A stretch of DNA of 64,000 nucleotides from Vicinamibacterales bacterium (GTDB taxonomy: Bacteria; Acidobacteriota; Vicinamibacteria; Vicinamibacterales; UBA2999). Each line of letters opens with the position of its first letter. Positions within the stretch are counted from its first letter, which is position 1. The stretch lies in contig JAWKHS010000015.1 in assembly GCA_041394705.1 (NCBI GenBank), positions 91,933-155,932 of the forward strand. The letters are read 5' to 3'. The notes beneath the pieces were generated by a model. That model searched no databases. It was not told the origin of the DNA and was given only the letters and a program-made list of their open reading frames with translations. Position numbers and translations under genes: made by a program. This document shows positions 45,684 to 55,147 of the stretch, in pieces.

Positions 45684-46835
45684 CTAGCGCGCCGTGGAGG
45701 TCGCCGGCGCGTCCAGGAGCACCACTTCCTTGCCGTCGACGCGCAGCGCCGGCGGCGCGGGCGAACGGTCGGTCACCGCCTTGACCAGCGCCGCGCCTTC
45801 GCCCGTCGTCGGGTCCAGCAGGTAGACGTCGTTCTGGCGGTCGCGCGAGACCGGCACGAACGAGACGCGGACGATGCGCTTGCCGCGGATCACGGTGCGG
45901 ACGAAGAGGCCGTCGGTGGACTTCTCGTAGCCGGGCTGATCGAAGGTCGAGTGGCCGATCGCGTACAGGATCGGCTTGCCCTTGTACACCTCGACGCCCT
46001 GCACCGTGTGCGTCCCGTGGCCGAACACGAGGTCCGCGCCCGCGTCCAGGGCCGCGTGCGCGAAGGTCTGCTGGTAGGCTTCGGCGCGTGTCCGGTCCCG
46101 CGAGGCGAACGTGCCTTGCCGCCCGTCGAACTGCACCGGCGTCGAGCCGTCGCGGTTGTGGTGGGACACGACCACGACGTCCACCTTCGCGCGCAGGCCC
46201 GCGATGTCGGCCTTGACGCGCGCGAGGTCCTCCGGCTCGATGGCCACCCCGTCCTTGGACGCCAGCCGGGCCACGCCGGCCTCGGTCGGCGTCGCGATCG
46301 CGTCGGCATCGCGATACCAGCGCGCCGTGTATTGGAGGAAGCCGATCCGCGTGCCCTTGCGTTCGACGATGGCCGGCGCGTGCGCCGCCTCGAGATTGCG
46401 GCCCGCGCCGACGTGCGCGATGCCGTGGGCGTCGAGCACGCCAAGGCTCTTCAGGATGTTCTGCCGTCCGGAGGCCACGTTGTTCGCCACGCCGACCACC
46501 GCGATGTTCGCGGGCGCCAGGGCCTTCACGCCGCCGGGCCCGGGGTGGGTCCACTCCGGCTTGTCGGGGATGTCGGTCTTCGCGCCGGCCGAGTCGACGA
46601 GCAGGCCCTCGAGATTCGCGTACACGAGATCGGCGCCCTTCAGCGTCTCGCGGACCCGGGCGAACGCCGTCGTGGGATCCGGGCGCCTCGTGTGCACCTG
46701 GACGTCGCCGATGATGAGCAGCTCCACGGCGTCGCGGCCGAAGCTGCCGCTCCACTTCCACGCGTCGTCGGCCGTCAGCACGACCACCGACGACAGCACG
46801 ACACCCACGACGGACAACCTGCGTGCGAGCAGCAT
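45684..46835 (-). CDS. CapA family protein (poly-gamma-glutamate capsule type metallophosphatase-like)
   Basis: A 383-residue exported protein of the CapA/PGA_cap family, with a calcineurin-like fold. It begins with a hydrophobic signal (about 5-21); the metal-site strands L-I-I-G-D-V-Q, A-N-L-E-G-L and V-V-S-H-H-N-R follow, with a final G-H-G-T-H. CapA proteins take part in export of gamma-glutamate polymers, but many members occur without a capsule operon, and no other cap gene is seen here. The ATG at 46835 is chosen for the GGAGG seven bases upstream. Expression is divergent from the histidine kinase gene. Confidence 0.8.
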   Translation of the reverse strand: MLLARRLSVVGVVLSSVVVLTADDAWKWSGSFGRDAVELLIIGDVQVHTRRPDPTTAFARVRETLKGADLVYANLEGLLVDSAGAKTDIPDKPEWTHPGPGGVKALAPANIAVVGVANNVASGRQNILKSLGVLDAHGIAHVGAGRNLEAAHAPAIVERKGTRIGFLQYTARWYRDADAIATPTEAGVARLASKDGVAIEPEDLARVKADIAGLRAKVDVVVVSHHNRDGSTPVQFDGRQGTFASRDRTRAEAYQQTFAHAALDAGADLVFGHGTHTVQGVEVYKGKPILYAIGHSTFDQPGYEKSTDGLFVRTVIRGKRIVRVSFVPVSRDRQNDVYLLDPTTGEGAALVKAVTDRSPAPPALRVDGKEVVLLDAPATSTAR

Positions 46836-47076
46836 CGGCAGCCTCCAGGGCGAATCGCCGGGATGGTAGCAGAAGCCCGGCCGCCCCGGCCCAGGGCGCG
46901 ACCGCGCCCTTCCGGCATCGGCATTCCTCGGACGTCCGGGCGCGTTGTATGCTTTCGCGGTTTTCGCTCGCCGTTCGGACCCAGCGGCCGCGCCGACGTC
47001 CCCCCGGCGAGCCTCGCGTTCGTGGAGAAAATGCTGGGCTGGCCTGTCGCGCACCTGGCCGTCGGAGGCGACGCGC

Positions 47077-49005
47077 ATGACATCTGAGCATCGCGAGGGG
47101 GGCCGCCAGGCGGACCCGGCATTCGCGGCCCCCAACCTCAAACGGTTCGTCGACGATGCGCCGACGGCGATGGCCATGTTCGACCGCGACATGCGGTACC
47201 TGGCGGCGAGCCGCCGCTGGCTCTCCGACTATCAGCTGGACGCGACGGCCGTGATCGGGCGGTCGCACTACGACATCTTCCCGGAGATTCCCGAACGCTG
47301 GCGGCAGGTCCATCGCCGCGCCCTGGCCGGCGACGTGGTCCGCGCGAGCGAGGACGCGTTCGTCCGCGAGAGCGGCGACACGCAATGGCTCAACTGGGAG
47401 GTGCGCCCCTGGTTCGCATCGGCGGGCACGGTGGGCGGCCTCGTGATGTTCACCGAGGACGTGACCGCCCGGAAGCGCGCCGAGCTGGAGATTCGCGACC
47501 GGGACGCGATCCTGACGGGCATCGCCGAGAACCTCCCCGGATTCGTCGTCGCGCGCATCGACCGCGACCTTCGCTACCGGTTCGCCGCCGGCGCCTACGA
47601 CGAGCTCACCGGACTGCGGCCGGCCGACGTGGTGGGCCGCCCCTTCCACGATGTCGTCGGGCAGGAGGCGTACGCGGAGGCCGCGCCCATGATCGCGAGG
47701 GCGCTGGAGGGCGAGAAGGTGACCTTCCAGCGCACGGCACGGCTCGCCGACGGGCGCGACGTCCACCGCCTGGTGTCGCTCGTGCCCGACCGCGACGCCT
47801 CCGGGCAGGTGCAGGGACTCCTGCTCGTGGCGGTCGACGTGACCGACCGCGTGATGGCGGAGGAGCAGTTCCGCCACGCCCAGCGGATGGAGTCCATCGG
47901 GATCCTGGCCGGCGGCGTCGCGCACGACTTCAACAACGTCCTGGCCACCGTCGTCATGCAGGTGGGCCTCCTGTCCGAGAGCCCGCATCTCACCGCGGAG
48001 GAACGCGACGGCCTCGAGCAGATCAAGCGGTCCGCCGATCGGGCCACCAACCTCACCCGGCAGCTCCTGATGTTCAGCCGCCGCCAGGTGATGCAGACCC
48101 GTACGCTCGATCTCAACGAGCAGGTCAAGGACGTCGTCCGCATGCTGCGCCGGATCATCGGTGAGGACGTCGAGCTGCACCTGGAACTGAAGGCCGGGGC
48201 GCTGCTCACGCGGGCCGACCCTGGCATGCTCGATCAGGTGCTCCTGAACCTGGCCGTCAACGCACGGGATGCCATGCCCGGCGGGGGCCGGTTGACGATC
48301 GAGACCTGCGCGCGGGTGCTGCCCCATTCCTCGCCGCGGCCGTACGCCGACTGCCCGGACGGGCCCTACGTCTGTCTGCGGGTGCGGGACACCGGATCCG
48401 GCATCGCGCCCGACGTGCGGCCCCGCATCTTCGAGCCCTTCTTCACGACCAAGGCGCCCGGCCACGGCACCGGGCTCGGGCTGGCGACGGTGTTCGGCAT
48501 CGTCCGCCAGCACCGGGGCTGGATCGACGTGACGAGCGAGGTCGGGAAGGGCAGCGCCTTCACCGTCATGCTGCCGGCGGTCGTGGAGGAGCCGAGCCGC
48601 CCGCAGGTGTCGGCCCGGCGCGAGATGCCGCGGGGGTCCGAGACGCTGCTGGTCGTGGAGGACGAGGCGCCCGTCCGCGTCCTGGTGCGCAAGGTGCTCG
48701 AGCGCGCCGGCTACAGCGTGATCGAGGCGGGCAGCGGCGCCGACGGACTCGCGAAGTGGAACGCGCACGGCGATGCCATCCGCCTGGTGCTGACCGACCT
48801 GGTCATGCCCGACGGGATGAGCGGCCTCGCCCTGGCGGCCAGGCTGCTGAGCGAGCGCCCCGACCTGAAGGTGCTCTTCGCCAGCGGGTACAGCGCCGAC
48901 GTCGCCGGCCGGGACTTCGAGCTCAAGGAAGGGCAGAACTTCCTGCAGAAGCCGTTCTCGCCGCCGCAGCTGCTGCAGGCGGTCCGCCAGGCCCTGGACG
49001 CCTGA
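47077..49005 (+). CDS. Hybrid PAS sensor histidine kinase with C-terminal receiver domain
   Basis: A 642-residue soluble kinase without membrane helices. Two PAS domains (about 20-130 and 145-260) precede HisKA with H283 in G-G-V-A-H-D-F-N-N, then HATPase_c with N-L-A-V-N-A-R-D-A-M and G-x-G-L-G-L-A-T-V-F-G-I, and a C-terminal receiver (about 525-640) with phosphoacceptor D574 in L-T-D-L-V-M-P. The order PAS-PAS-HisKA-ATPase-REC is a common hybrid type. The ATG at 47077 has GGAGG upstream; an earlier in-frame ATG lacks a ribosome site. The output regulator is not nearby, so the signal probably goes to a phosphotransfer partner elsewhere. Confidence 0.92.
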   Translation: MTSEHREGGRQADPAFAAPNLKRFVDDAPTAMAMFDRDMRYLAASRRWLSDYQLDATAVIGRSHYDIFPEIPERWRQVHRRALAGDVVRASEDAFVRESGDTQWLNWEVRPWFASAGTVGGLVMFTEDVTARKRAELEIRDRDAILTGIAENLPGFVVARIDRDLRYRFAAGAYDELTGLRPADVVGRPFHDVVGQEAYAEAAPMIARALEGEKVTFQRTARLADGRDVHRLVSLVPDRDASGQVQGLLLVAVDVTDRVMAEEQFRHAQRMESIGILAGGVAHDFNNVLATVVMQVGLLSESPHLTAEERDGLEQIKRSADRATNLTRQLLMFSRRQVMQTRTLDLNEQVKDVVRMLRRIIGEDVELHLELKAGALLTRADPGMLDQVLLNLAVNARDAMPGGGRLTIETCARVLPHSSPRPYADCPDGPYVCLRVRDTGSGIAPDVRPRIFEPFFTTKAPGHGTGLGLATVFGIVRQHRGWIDVTSEVGKGSAFTVMLPAVVEEPSRPQVSARREMPRGSETLLVVEDEAPVRVLVRKVLERAGYSVIEAGSGADGLAKWNAHGDAIRLVLTDLVMPDGMSGLALAARLLSERPDLKVLFASGYSADVAGRDFELKEGQNFLQKPFSPPQLLQAVRQALDA

Positions 49006-49011
49006 CGGGCC

Positions 49012-49028
49012 TGCCGGAGCGTCCGGCA
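49012..49028. other. Hairpin between convergent genes
   Basis: TGCCGGA at 49012-49018 pairs with TCCGGCA at 49022-49028 around GCG, and a second short GGCC repeat follows. It lies in the 40-base gap between the histidine kinase and the LpxR-like gene, which converge. It may help end transcription from both sides, but no T-tract is present. Confidence 0.45.
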
Positions 49029-49045
49029 CGGCCTTCGGCCGGCCC

Positions 49046-50221
49046 CTATGGCGCGCGGGGGGGCCGACGGCTCACGAACAGGCCGACCGTCCCCCAGGTG
49101 TAGTTCCGGGCCTTGGGGCGCTCGAAGTCGGCGGTCCGTCCCTGCGCGAACTGGACGACGAGCTGCAGCTGCAGGCCGCGGGCCGGCAGCGAGGTGCCGA
49201 TGCCGCCTTCCCATTCGCCCAGGAGGTGCCGCGTCGGGACCGTGTAGGCGCTGTGCCTGAACTGTCCCTGCACGAGCGCGTCGTAGGCCACGACGCGCGG
49301 CCGCACGAGCGCGAAGGTGAACAGATCCCAGCGCGGCGCGCCGGACGGCGCCGGCCCCTGCTGACCGACGGCGGTGCTCGACACGCCCCGAGGGAACTCC
49401 CAGAACTCGGACGTGAAGGCGCCCACGCGTGCCGACAGCGCCGCGGCCGCCGTCACCGTGTAGCCGACGCCGCCGTCGAGGCCGCCGACGACCTCCCAGC
49501 GCTTGCGGCGGCCCGCGCCGCCGTCGCCCCACAGACGGCGCTGGTAGCCGACGCGGTAGAGTCCCGTCGGCTCGCCCCCGGCCGAGATCTGGTTGGGCCA
49601 GCCGAGCGGGTCCACCGGCACCGACTTGCCCGTCATCCATCGCCGGGTCCGGTGCAGCAGACGCTGCACGTCGCCCGGCAGCTCGAGGCCCAGCATGCCG
49701 ACGGCGAGTTCGCTCGACCACAGGCGGTCCAGGGCTGCGCCGCCCACCGAGGTCCGGCTGACGTTCAGCAGCACCAGCGACGCGTACGGGCGATCGTCGG
49801 TCTGCACCTCGGGCGTCTGGATCCGATCAGGGGTGTAGACGACGCCGAGCAGCTGCACGGAGTGGTAGCGCCGCGCGCCCCGTGCGTGCAGGCGGCCGAT
49901 CCGGGTCAGCCAGTCCAGGCCCTCGAGCGGGGCCGAGAGGCGGATGTCCCTGACGAGGCGTCCGTTGATCCGGAACTCGTAGGCCGCCGAGTAGTTGTCG
50001 TCGCGCAGCGTGTTGCCGGGATGCGGGAGGTTGTCGTTGTCGTGCACGACGGCGGCGCCCGAGATCGGCGGCTCGCCCCCGGGCGGGTGTCCCTGGACGT
50101 CGGCGGGCGGCGTCTGCGCGGCCGCCGCGAGGGGCAGCGCAAGCGTCGCGGCGAGCGCTGGTAGGATTCGGCGCACGCACCTCCACGACGATGGCCCTCC
50201 GCGCGGACGCGACTGCCGCAT
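49046..50221 (-). CDS. LpxR-like lipid A deacylase (DUF2219 outer-membrane protein)
   Basis: A 391-residue protein with an N-terminal signal ending near A-A-A-A-Q and beta-barrel character. It matches the LpxR family, outer-membrane lipases that remove the 3'-acyloxyacyl group of lipid A. The N-terminal H-D-N-D-N motif, D-D-N-Y and the D-D-R-P-Y-A-S-L motif fit the catalytic face of LpxR. The C terminus T-W-G-T-V-G-L-F-V-S is a barrel strand. The start is either the ATG at 50221 or a GTG at 50176 placed directly before the signal core. It is divergent from a phospholipase-D-like gene, so both may act on envelope lipids. Confidence 0.75.
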   Translation of the reverse strand: MRQSRPRGGPSSWRCVRRILPALAATLALPLAAAAQTPPADVQGHPPGGEPPISGAAVVHDNDNLPHPGNTLRDDNYSAAYEFRINGRLVRDIRLSAPLEGLDWLTRIGRLHARGARRYHSVQLLGVVYTPDRIQTPEVQTDDRPYASLVLLNVSRTSVGGAALDRLWSSELAVGMLGLELPGDVQRLLHRTRRWMTGKSVPVDPLGWPNQISAGGEPTGLYRVGYQRRLWGDGGAGRRKRWEVVGGLDGGVGYTVTAAAALSARVGAFTSEFWEFPRGVSSTAVGQQGPAPSGAPRWDLFTFALVRPRVVAYDALVQGQFRHSAYTVPTRHLLGEWEGGIGTSLPARGLQLQLVVQFAQGRTADFERPKARNYTWGTVGLFVSRRPPRAP

Positions 50222-50448
50222 GCTGAGACGACTCCCGTTGAGCGCCCTGGGTCGCGGAGCCAATCGCGTGCCACCGGCGCGTGGCGGGGGCCTCATCGGG
50301 GCCTCCGTCCCGACAGCGCCTGCGCAGCCGGCCGCGGAGATTTGCCCGCGCCTCCGGAGAATCCTGGTGGGCTCGCGCGCCTCGGCGGCACGCCCGCAGA
50401 TCGGCGCTGGCGCGGCATTCGCACGATCCGCTCGACGGCGGTGAGCCC

Positions 50449-53400
50449 ATGCGGCGCGCGGTTGCGTCTCTCTTCGTCGGGGCGGCCATCGCCGGAAGTC
50501 TGTCCAGACCTGGCTTGGCCCAGCGTCCAGTCTCCCCGCCCGCCGGCGGGGCCGGAGCCGCTCCGCCGATCGCCGCGGTGGCCGCCGCCACTCCCATACC
50601 GGGTGGACCCGGCATGGCCGACGGCGGGCGCATCCGGTCGCTCGGGCAGCCGCCGATCTTCAAGTGGCAGGGCACCCTGTCGGCGGACACCACGCGATCG
50701 GCCGTCCTCGGGGTGGTCGGCGTGGAACGGGACATCGGCAACCCCCTGGCCGGCGTGTTCGTCCTGCGCGCCGAGGGCGTCGTCGGCGGAGGGCGCCAGG
50801 GCGCCGAGGGCGGCTTCCGCCTGCTGGGCGTGAGCCCACTGGCCCGGCTTCACGCCGGCGTGGACTACGACGCCAGGCGCGGCCGGCTCGACCTGCTGAT
50901 CGGCACCGACTTCAACGTGCGCCGCGGCGGGCTCGTCGGCTACGGCACGCGTCTCCGCCTGGGCTGGATCCCGAGCCGCGACCAGACGCTGCAGGTGGGA
51001 CTCACGGTGCCGGTCCGCCAGAATGCCGGTCGCACCCGGCCCCAATCCGACAAGGCCGTGCTGCCGACGGTCCGGCCCGCGGTCCGGGACCGTCCCGCGG
51101 AACTCGACGCGGCCATGCGTGCGTTCCGCGCCGCGGCGGACGCCGTCTCGACGATGACGAACCCGCTGCGGCCGCGCCTGGACGGCGACGCGCGACGGGC
51201 CGTGGCGCCGGATGTGGCCGCCGTCTCGGCGCTCGGCCCCGCCGATGCCGTGCTCGGGCGGATGCTTGACGCCTGGCCGATGCTCTTCGGCGCGGCGGCG
51301 TCGGCGGCGGGGGAGGATCGGGCCGCCGTCGAAGCGGTGGCGCACCGGGCACGCCGAATCGTCCTCGAGGACGTCGTCCTGCCATTCGACGGCCTGCTGG
51401 GACAGCGGCGCTCGTCGGGCACCCTGTACGTCTTCGCGGCCGCGGCCGAACGCCGCCTGGCCAGCGAACTGGACGCGGCCGGTCTCACCGGCGGGCAGCG
51501 GGCCGCGGCGATGACGGCGTTCCGCGGCGCCTTGCGCGAGCTCGACGGCGTCCGCCGTGACGTCTGGCACGTGTGGCACGACGAGCGGCGCGTGTTCCTG
51601 CCGCCGCACGTCGCGCTGGCGCCCGAGGAAGCCGACTCGCAGCCCGAGATCGATGCCCTCCTGGAACGCGTCACGGGAGACCGCTTCACCGAGGGCAACC
51701 GCGTGGACTACGTGGTGAACGAGGCCTTCCAGTTCGAGGTGGCGCGCACGGTCGCCGCCGCCACCCGCCACCACGTGCTCTGGATTCACGACGTGCGCGG
51801 CACCGCGGATCAGGGCCGCGTGGACCGGGTGTCGGCGCTCCAGGTGCAGCAGTACCTGGATGCCCTCACCGCCCGCGTCGCGGCCTACGACGACACCGGA
51901 TCGCTGCCGGAATACCACGTCATCCTCGACCAGTACTACTACGAACGCTACAACGGCCGCCGCTGGATGACGCTGCTGGAGCATCCGCTCACGCATCACC
52001 TCGCGCTGCCCAACAGCGCCGAGACCGAACGGGCGCTGGCCGACGCGCAGCAGGCGCTCCAGCGGGCGGTGGCGGCGTCGCGGCGGCTCCAGGCCGGGCG
52101 CGCGCGCTTCGGCGACGCGTGGCTCCGCGCCCTCGTGAAAGTGCACGTCCACATCACGCACCCGTCGGACTTCTCGTACTGGGGCCACGGCCTCATCCCC
52201 CTGCTCGGGATGCCCGACAACCTGATGCGCGACCATCGGAAGATCGTCTTCTACGACCTCTCCGAGGACGACCCGACCGAAGGGGAGGTGCTCTTCAGCG
52301 GCATGGGCCTCGGCGAGCACTACTCGGGCGCGACCTGGGAGGATCGGGCGCTGGTCGTGAAGGGACCCGCCACGCTGGCGGTCAAGTCGGCCGCGCGCCG
52401 CCTGCTCGAGCAGAACGGGCTCGGCGGGGATCGGCTGCCGCCGGCCTTCAGGGGCCGCCCCATCGGCCCCGACTACGCGGCGAAGGCCGAAGCGTTCCGC
52501 GATCGGCTGATGTCCAGCATCATCCCGTCGGCGCGCGTGCTCCAGAGCCACAACGAGGTGGGCTACGGTCCCAAGCGCGCGAATGCGGCCAAGGCGCTGC
52601 TCCTCAGCGTCATGCCTCCCGGCTCGGTGCTGATGTCCCCCGACTCGCTCTGGGAGAGCGAACTCTGGGGGTCGCTGCTGCTCGGCAGCGCCCTGCGCGG
52701 CTGCCGCGTGCTCGTCGTGGCGCCGTCGGTGGCGAACTCGCCGGGGACGTCGTGGCTCGTGACCGCGCGGATGCACATGCTGATGAGCCGCCTCCTGGCG
52801 TTGTCCCAGGCGCTCGGCCGCAGGATCGAGGCGCAAGGTGGCCTCTTCAAGGTGGGCCTCTTCAACGAGCACTCGGCCGTGGGCGACGTGGGTGGACGCG
52901 TCGCCGAGGCACGAGCCAACTGGGAGGCGGCCGGTGCGTGGTTCAAGACGCTCCTGCCGATCAGCGACGCGACCCTGGATGCCTTGCAGGCGCGGGCCCG
53001 GGAGCTGGACGGCACCCACGCCCCGTCCTACCTCGTCGAAGCGCCCCCGGAGGTCCGGCCGAAGCTGCACATGAAGGGGCTGTTCGCGGTCAGCCGATCG
53101 GCGTGGGACGGCGTCTTCGCGATGCCGGAGATGACGGCCGTGCTGCTCTCGTACCTCGACGAGCGGGTGCGCCAGGTGAGCGGGCTCGAGCGCGACGTGC
53201 GTGCGCTGCCGGAGTCGGTGTGGAAGGCCGGACGGCAGCTCATCGCCGCGCGGGCCGAGCGCCTCACGCCAGAAGAGGTCGCGCGCTTCGTGCAGTACCT
53301 GCAGGTCGGCTCGTCCAACATGAACGACAGGAGCATGCTCCTCGACGGCGAGGTCGCCCTCACCGTGGCGGGCCTGGGCGCCCAGTCCGGGCTGGTGGAT

Positions 53401-53520
53401 TTCGCCATCGTCTGCGGATTGTCCACGTGGGTGGAGCGCCAGGACCAGATCGACGCGCTCCTGCCCGTGCCCTCGGCGTTCCAGCGGCTGATCGCGCGCT
53501 GGGGACGCAGCGTGCTGTGA
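50449..53520 (+). CDS. Secreted phospholipase D-superfamily protein with unusual second HKD motif
   Basis: A 1023-residue exported protein (signal peptide about 1-25). Residues 70-190 have alternating strands like an outer-membrane domain; 210-480 are helical and unrecognised. PLD features follow: H-R-K-I-V-F-Y-D (H596, K598, D603) is a complete HKD motif, and near the C terminus there is H-M-K (H874, K876) without the usual acidic residue (V881), then G-S-S-N-M-N-D-R-S at 954-962, the motif that normally closes HKD2. About 75 residues separate the two halves of HKD2, far more than usual. Likely a lipase or phosphodiesterase acting on envelope lipids; activity is uncertain. murJ starts 40 bases downstream. 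Confidence 0.7.
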   Translation: MRRAVASLFVGAAIAGSLSRPGLAQRPVSPPAGGAGAAPPIAAVAAATPIPGGPGMADGGRIRSLGQPPIFKWQGTLSADTTRSAVLGVVGVERDIGNPLAGVFVLRAEGVVGGGRQGAEGGFRLLGVSPLARLHAGVDYDARRGRLDLLIGTDFNVRRGGLVGYGTRLRLGWIPSRDQTLQVGLTVPVRQNAGRTRPQSDKAVLPTVRPAVRDRPAELDAAMRAFRAAADAVSTMTNPLRPRLDGDARRAVAPDVAAVSALGPADAVLGRMLDAWPMLFGAAASAAGEDRAAVEAVAHRARRIVLEDVVLPFDGLLGQRRSSGTLYVFAAAAERRLASELDAAGLTGGQRAAAMTAFRGALRELDGVRRDVWHVWHDERRVFLPPHVALAPEEADSQPEIDALLERVTGDRFTEGNRVDYVVNEAFQFEVARTVAAATRHHVLWIHDVRGTADQGRVDRVSALQVQQYLDALTARVAAYDDTGSLPEYHVILDQYYYERYNGRRWMTLLEHPLTHHLALPNSAETERALADAQQALQRAVAASRRLQAGRARFGDAWLRALVKVHVHITHPSDFSYWGHGLIPLLGMPDNLMRDHRKIVFYDLSEDDPTEGEVLFSGMGLGEHYSGATWEDRALVVKGPATLAVKSAARRLLEQNGLGGDRLPPAFRGRPIGPDYAAKAEAFRDRLMSSIIPSARVLQSHNEVGYGPKRANAAKALLLSVMPPGSVLMSPDSLWESELWGSLLLGSALRGCRVLVVAPSVANSPGTSWLVTARMHMLMSRLLALSQALGRRIEAQGGLFKVGLFNEHSAVGDVGGRVAEARANWEAAGAWFKTLLPISDATLDALQARARELDGTHAPSYLVEAPPEVRPKLHMKGLFAVSRSAWDGVFAMPEMTAVLLSYLDERVRQVSGLERDVRALPESVWKAGRQLIAARAERLTPEEVARFVQYLQVGSSNMNDRSMLLDGEVALTVAGLGAQSGLVDFAIVCGLSTWVERQDQIDALLPVPSAFQRLIARWGRSVL

Positions 53521-53560
53521 CCGGCGCCGCTGGCCCGCCCGCGGGCGGGCCGCCGCGTCG

Positions 53561-55147
53561 ATGCGTTCGGATACGATCGGCGCCGTGACGACGCGCGGAG
53601 ACGTCGCGCGCGGGTCGGCACTCGTCGCGCTCGGGTCGCTGGTGAGCCGTCTGGCGGGGCTCCTCCGCGAGCGCGCGCTCGCGCAGTACCTCGGGACCTC
53701 GATCGGCGCCGACGTCTTCGCAGCGGCCACCCGTATTCCGGCGCTGCTCCCGCTGGTGCTCGGCGACGCGGCCGCCACCAACGCGTTCGTGCCGGGCTAC
53801 GCGCGGGCGATGAGCGCCCGCGGGCCGGCCGCCGCGGACCGGCTCGCCCGAGAAGCCCTGACCTGGGCGAGCCTCGGCGCCGTCGGGGCCGCTGGTGCGC
53901 TGGCGGTCCTGGCGCCCGTCCTGGTCGGGGCCGTCGCCGGCGGCCTGCCGCCCGCCGCGGCCGCGGCCACCGTGGACGTCGTGCGCCTGCTCTCGGCGGC
54001 CGCGGGACTCACGGTCGTCGCCTCGTGGGCGGCCGCGGTGGCGACGGCGAACCGGCGATACCTGCTCGCGCAGTCGCTCCCCATGGTCACGGCGCTGGCC
54101 GTCATCGCCGCGCTGGTCTTTACGGGTGCGGGGGCCGACTCGTTCGCCCTCGCACGGGCCGCCGCCGTCGGCGCCGTCGTGGGAGCGGGCCTCCAGGCGC
54201 TCTGTCAGCTCGCGCACGCCGGTCTGCTCACGCGCGGCGCCGTGCTGCGCCCGTCGGCCACGTGGGCGGAGGCCGGCGCCATCGCGTCCACCACCGGGCG
54301 CGTGGCCCTGCACGGCGGCCTGCTGCGCCTGGGTATCTGGGTGGAGACCGCCATCGCGAGCTTCCTGCCCACGGGCGCGTTGGCGACGATGACCTACGGC
54401 CAGCTGATCGCGGGACTGCCGGTGGTGCTCGTGGCGGCGGCGACGTCCACGGCGCTCATGGCCCCGCTCGCCGCCGACGTCGGCGCCGGCCGCCTCGAGT
54501 CGGCACGGACCCGCCTGCAGCACGCGCTCGAGCAGGTGGCCTACTTCGCCGTGCCGTCCGCCGCGGCCTTCCTCGTGATGGGCGATCGCCTCGCCGCGGC
54601 CGTCTACGAAGGCGGACGCTTCACGGCGGCCAATGCCGTGGACGTGTGGTGGGTCCTCGGCGCCTCGGCGGTCGGGCTCACCGCCACCACGACGCGCAGC
54701 ATCTACGCGTCGGCGTTCTACGCGTTCGCCGACGCCGCCACGCCGCTGAGCATCGCCGCCTGGCGGCTGGGGGCGCGCGCGACGCTGGCCCTGCTCCTGG
54801 GACTCGCGCTGCCGTGGGCGCTGGATCTGCCGGCCGGAGGGGCCCTGGCCGGGCTCATCCTGGCCGGCGGGACCACGTCGTGGCTCGAACTCCACCTGCT
54901 GCGCCGCGCCCTTGGCAGCCACGTGGCCGGCGTCGGCCTGGGCCGCGCGCGCCTGGCGCGTCTCTGGAGCTCCGCCGGACTCGGCGGCGGCGTCGTCATG
55001 GCCCTGCGGAGCTCCACGAGCCACTGGGCCCCGCCGCTCGACGGACTCGCGCTCCTGGGCGCGTTCGGGGCGGTCTACGTCGTGGCGACGCGCCTGCTCG
55101 ACGTCGCACCCGACGCCTGGCGGACGGACCCGGCCGGTCGCTTGTGA
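53561..55147 (+). CDS. murJ: MurJ-type lipid II flippase (MviN family)
   Basis: A 528-residue membrane protein with about 14 helices. Helix 1 shows the MurJ signature S-L-V-S-R-L-A-G-L-L-R-E, followed by A-D-V-F-A-A-A-T-R-I-P and N-A-F-V-P-G-Y; the R-I-P and N-x-F-x-P elements line the flippase cavity. MurJ moves lipid II to the periplasm for peptidoglycan synthesis. Some MviN-fold proteins flip other polyprenyl-linked saccharides, and a genome may have more than one. The start is the ATG at 53561 or a GTG at 53585. The stop is overlapped by the GTG of the PaaK-like gene (GTGA). Confidence 0.88.
   Translation: MRSDTIGAVTTRGDVARGSALVALGSLVSRLAGLLRERALAQYLGTSIGADVFAAATRIPALLPLVLGDAAATNAFVPGYARAMSARGPAAADRLAREALTWASLGAVGAAGALAVLAPVLVGAVAGGLPPAAAAATVDVVRLLSAAAGLTVVASWAAAVATANRRYLLAQSLPMVTALAVIAALVFTGAGADSFALARAAAVGAVVGAGLQALCQLAHAGLLTRGAVLRPSATWAEAGAIASTTGRVALHGGLLRLGIWVETAIASFLPTGALATMTYGQLIAGLPVVLVAAATSTALMAPLAADVGAGRLESARTRLQHALEQVAYFAVPSAAAFLVMGDRLAAAVYEGGRFTAANAVDVWWVLGASAVGLTATTTRSIYASAFYAFADAATPLSIAAWRLGARATLALLLGLALPWALDLPAGGALAGLILAGGTTSWLELHLLRRALGSHVAGVGLGRARLARLWSSAGLGGGVVMALRSSTSHWAPPLDGLALLGAFGAVYVVATRLLDVAPDAWRTDPAGRL

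Noticed and set aside
45211..49029. Long minus-strand frame spanning CapA and the histidine kinase
   Set aside because: Runs antisense through the kinase gene and joins unrelated regions; the kinase and CapA frames have full motifs.
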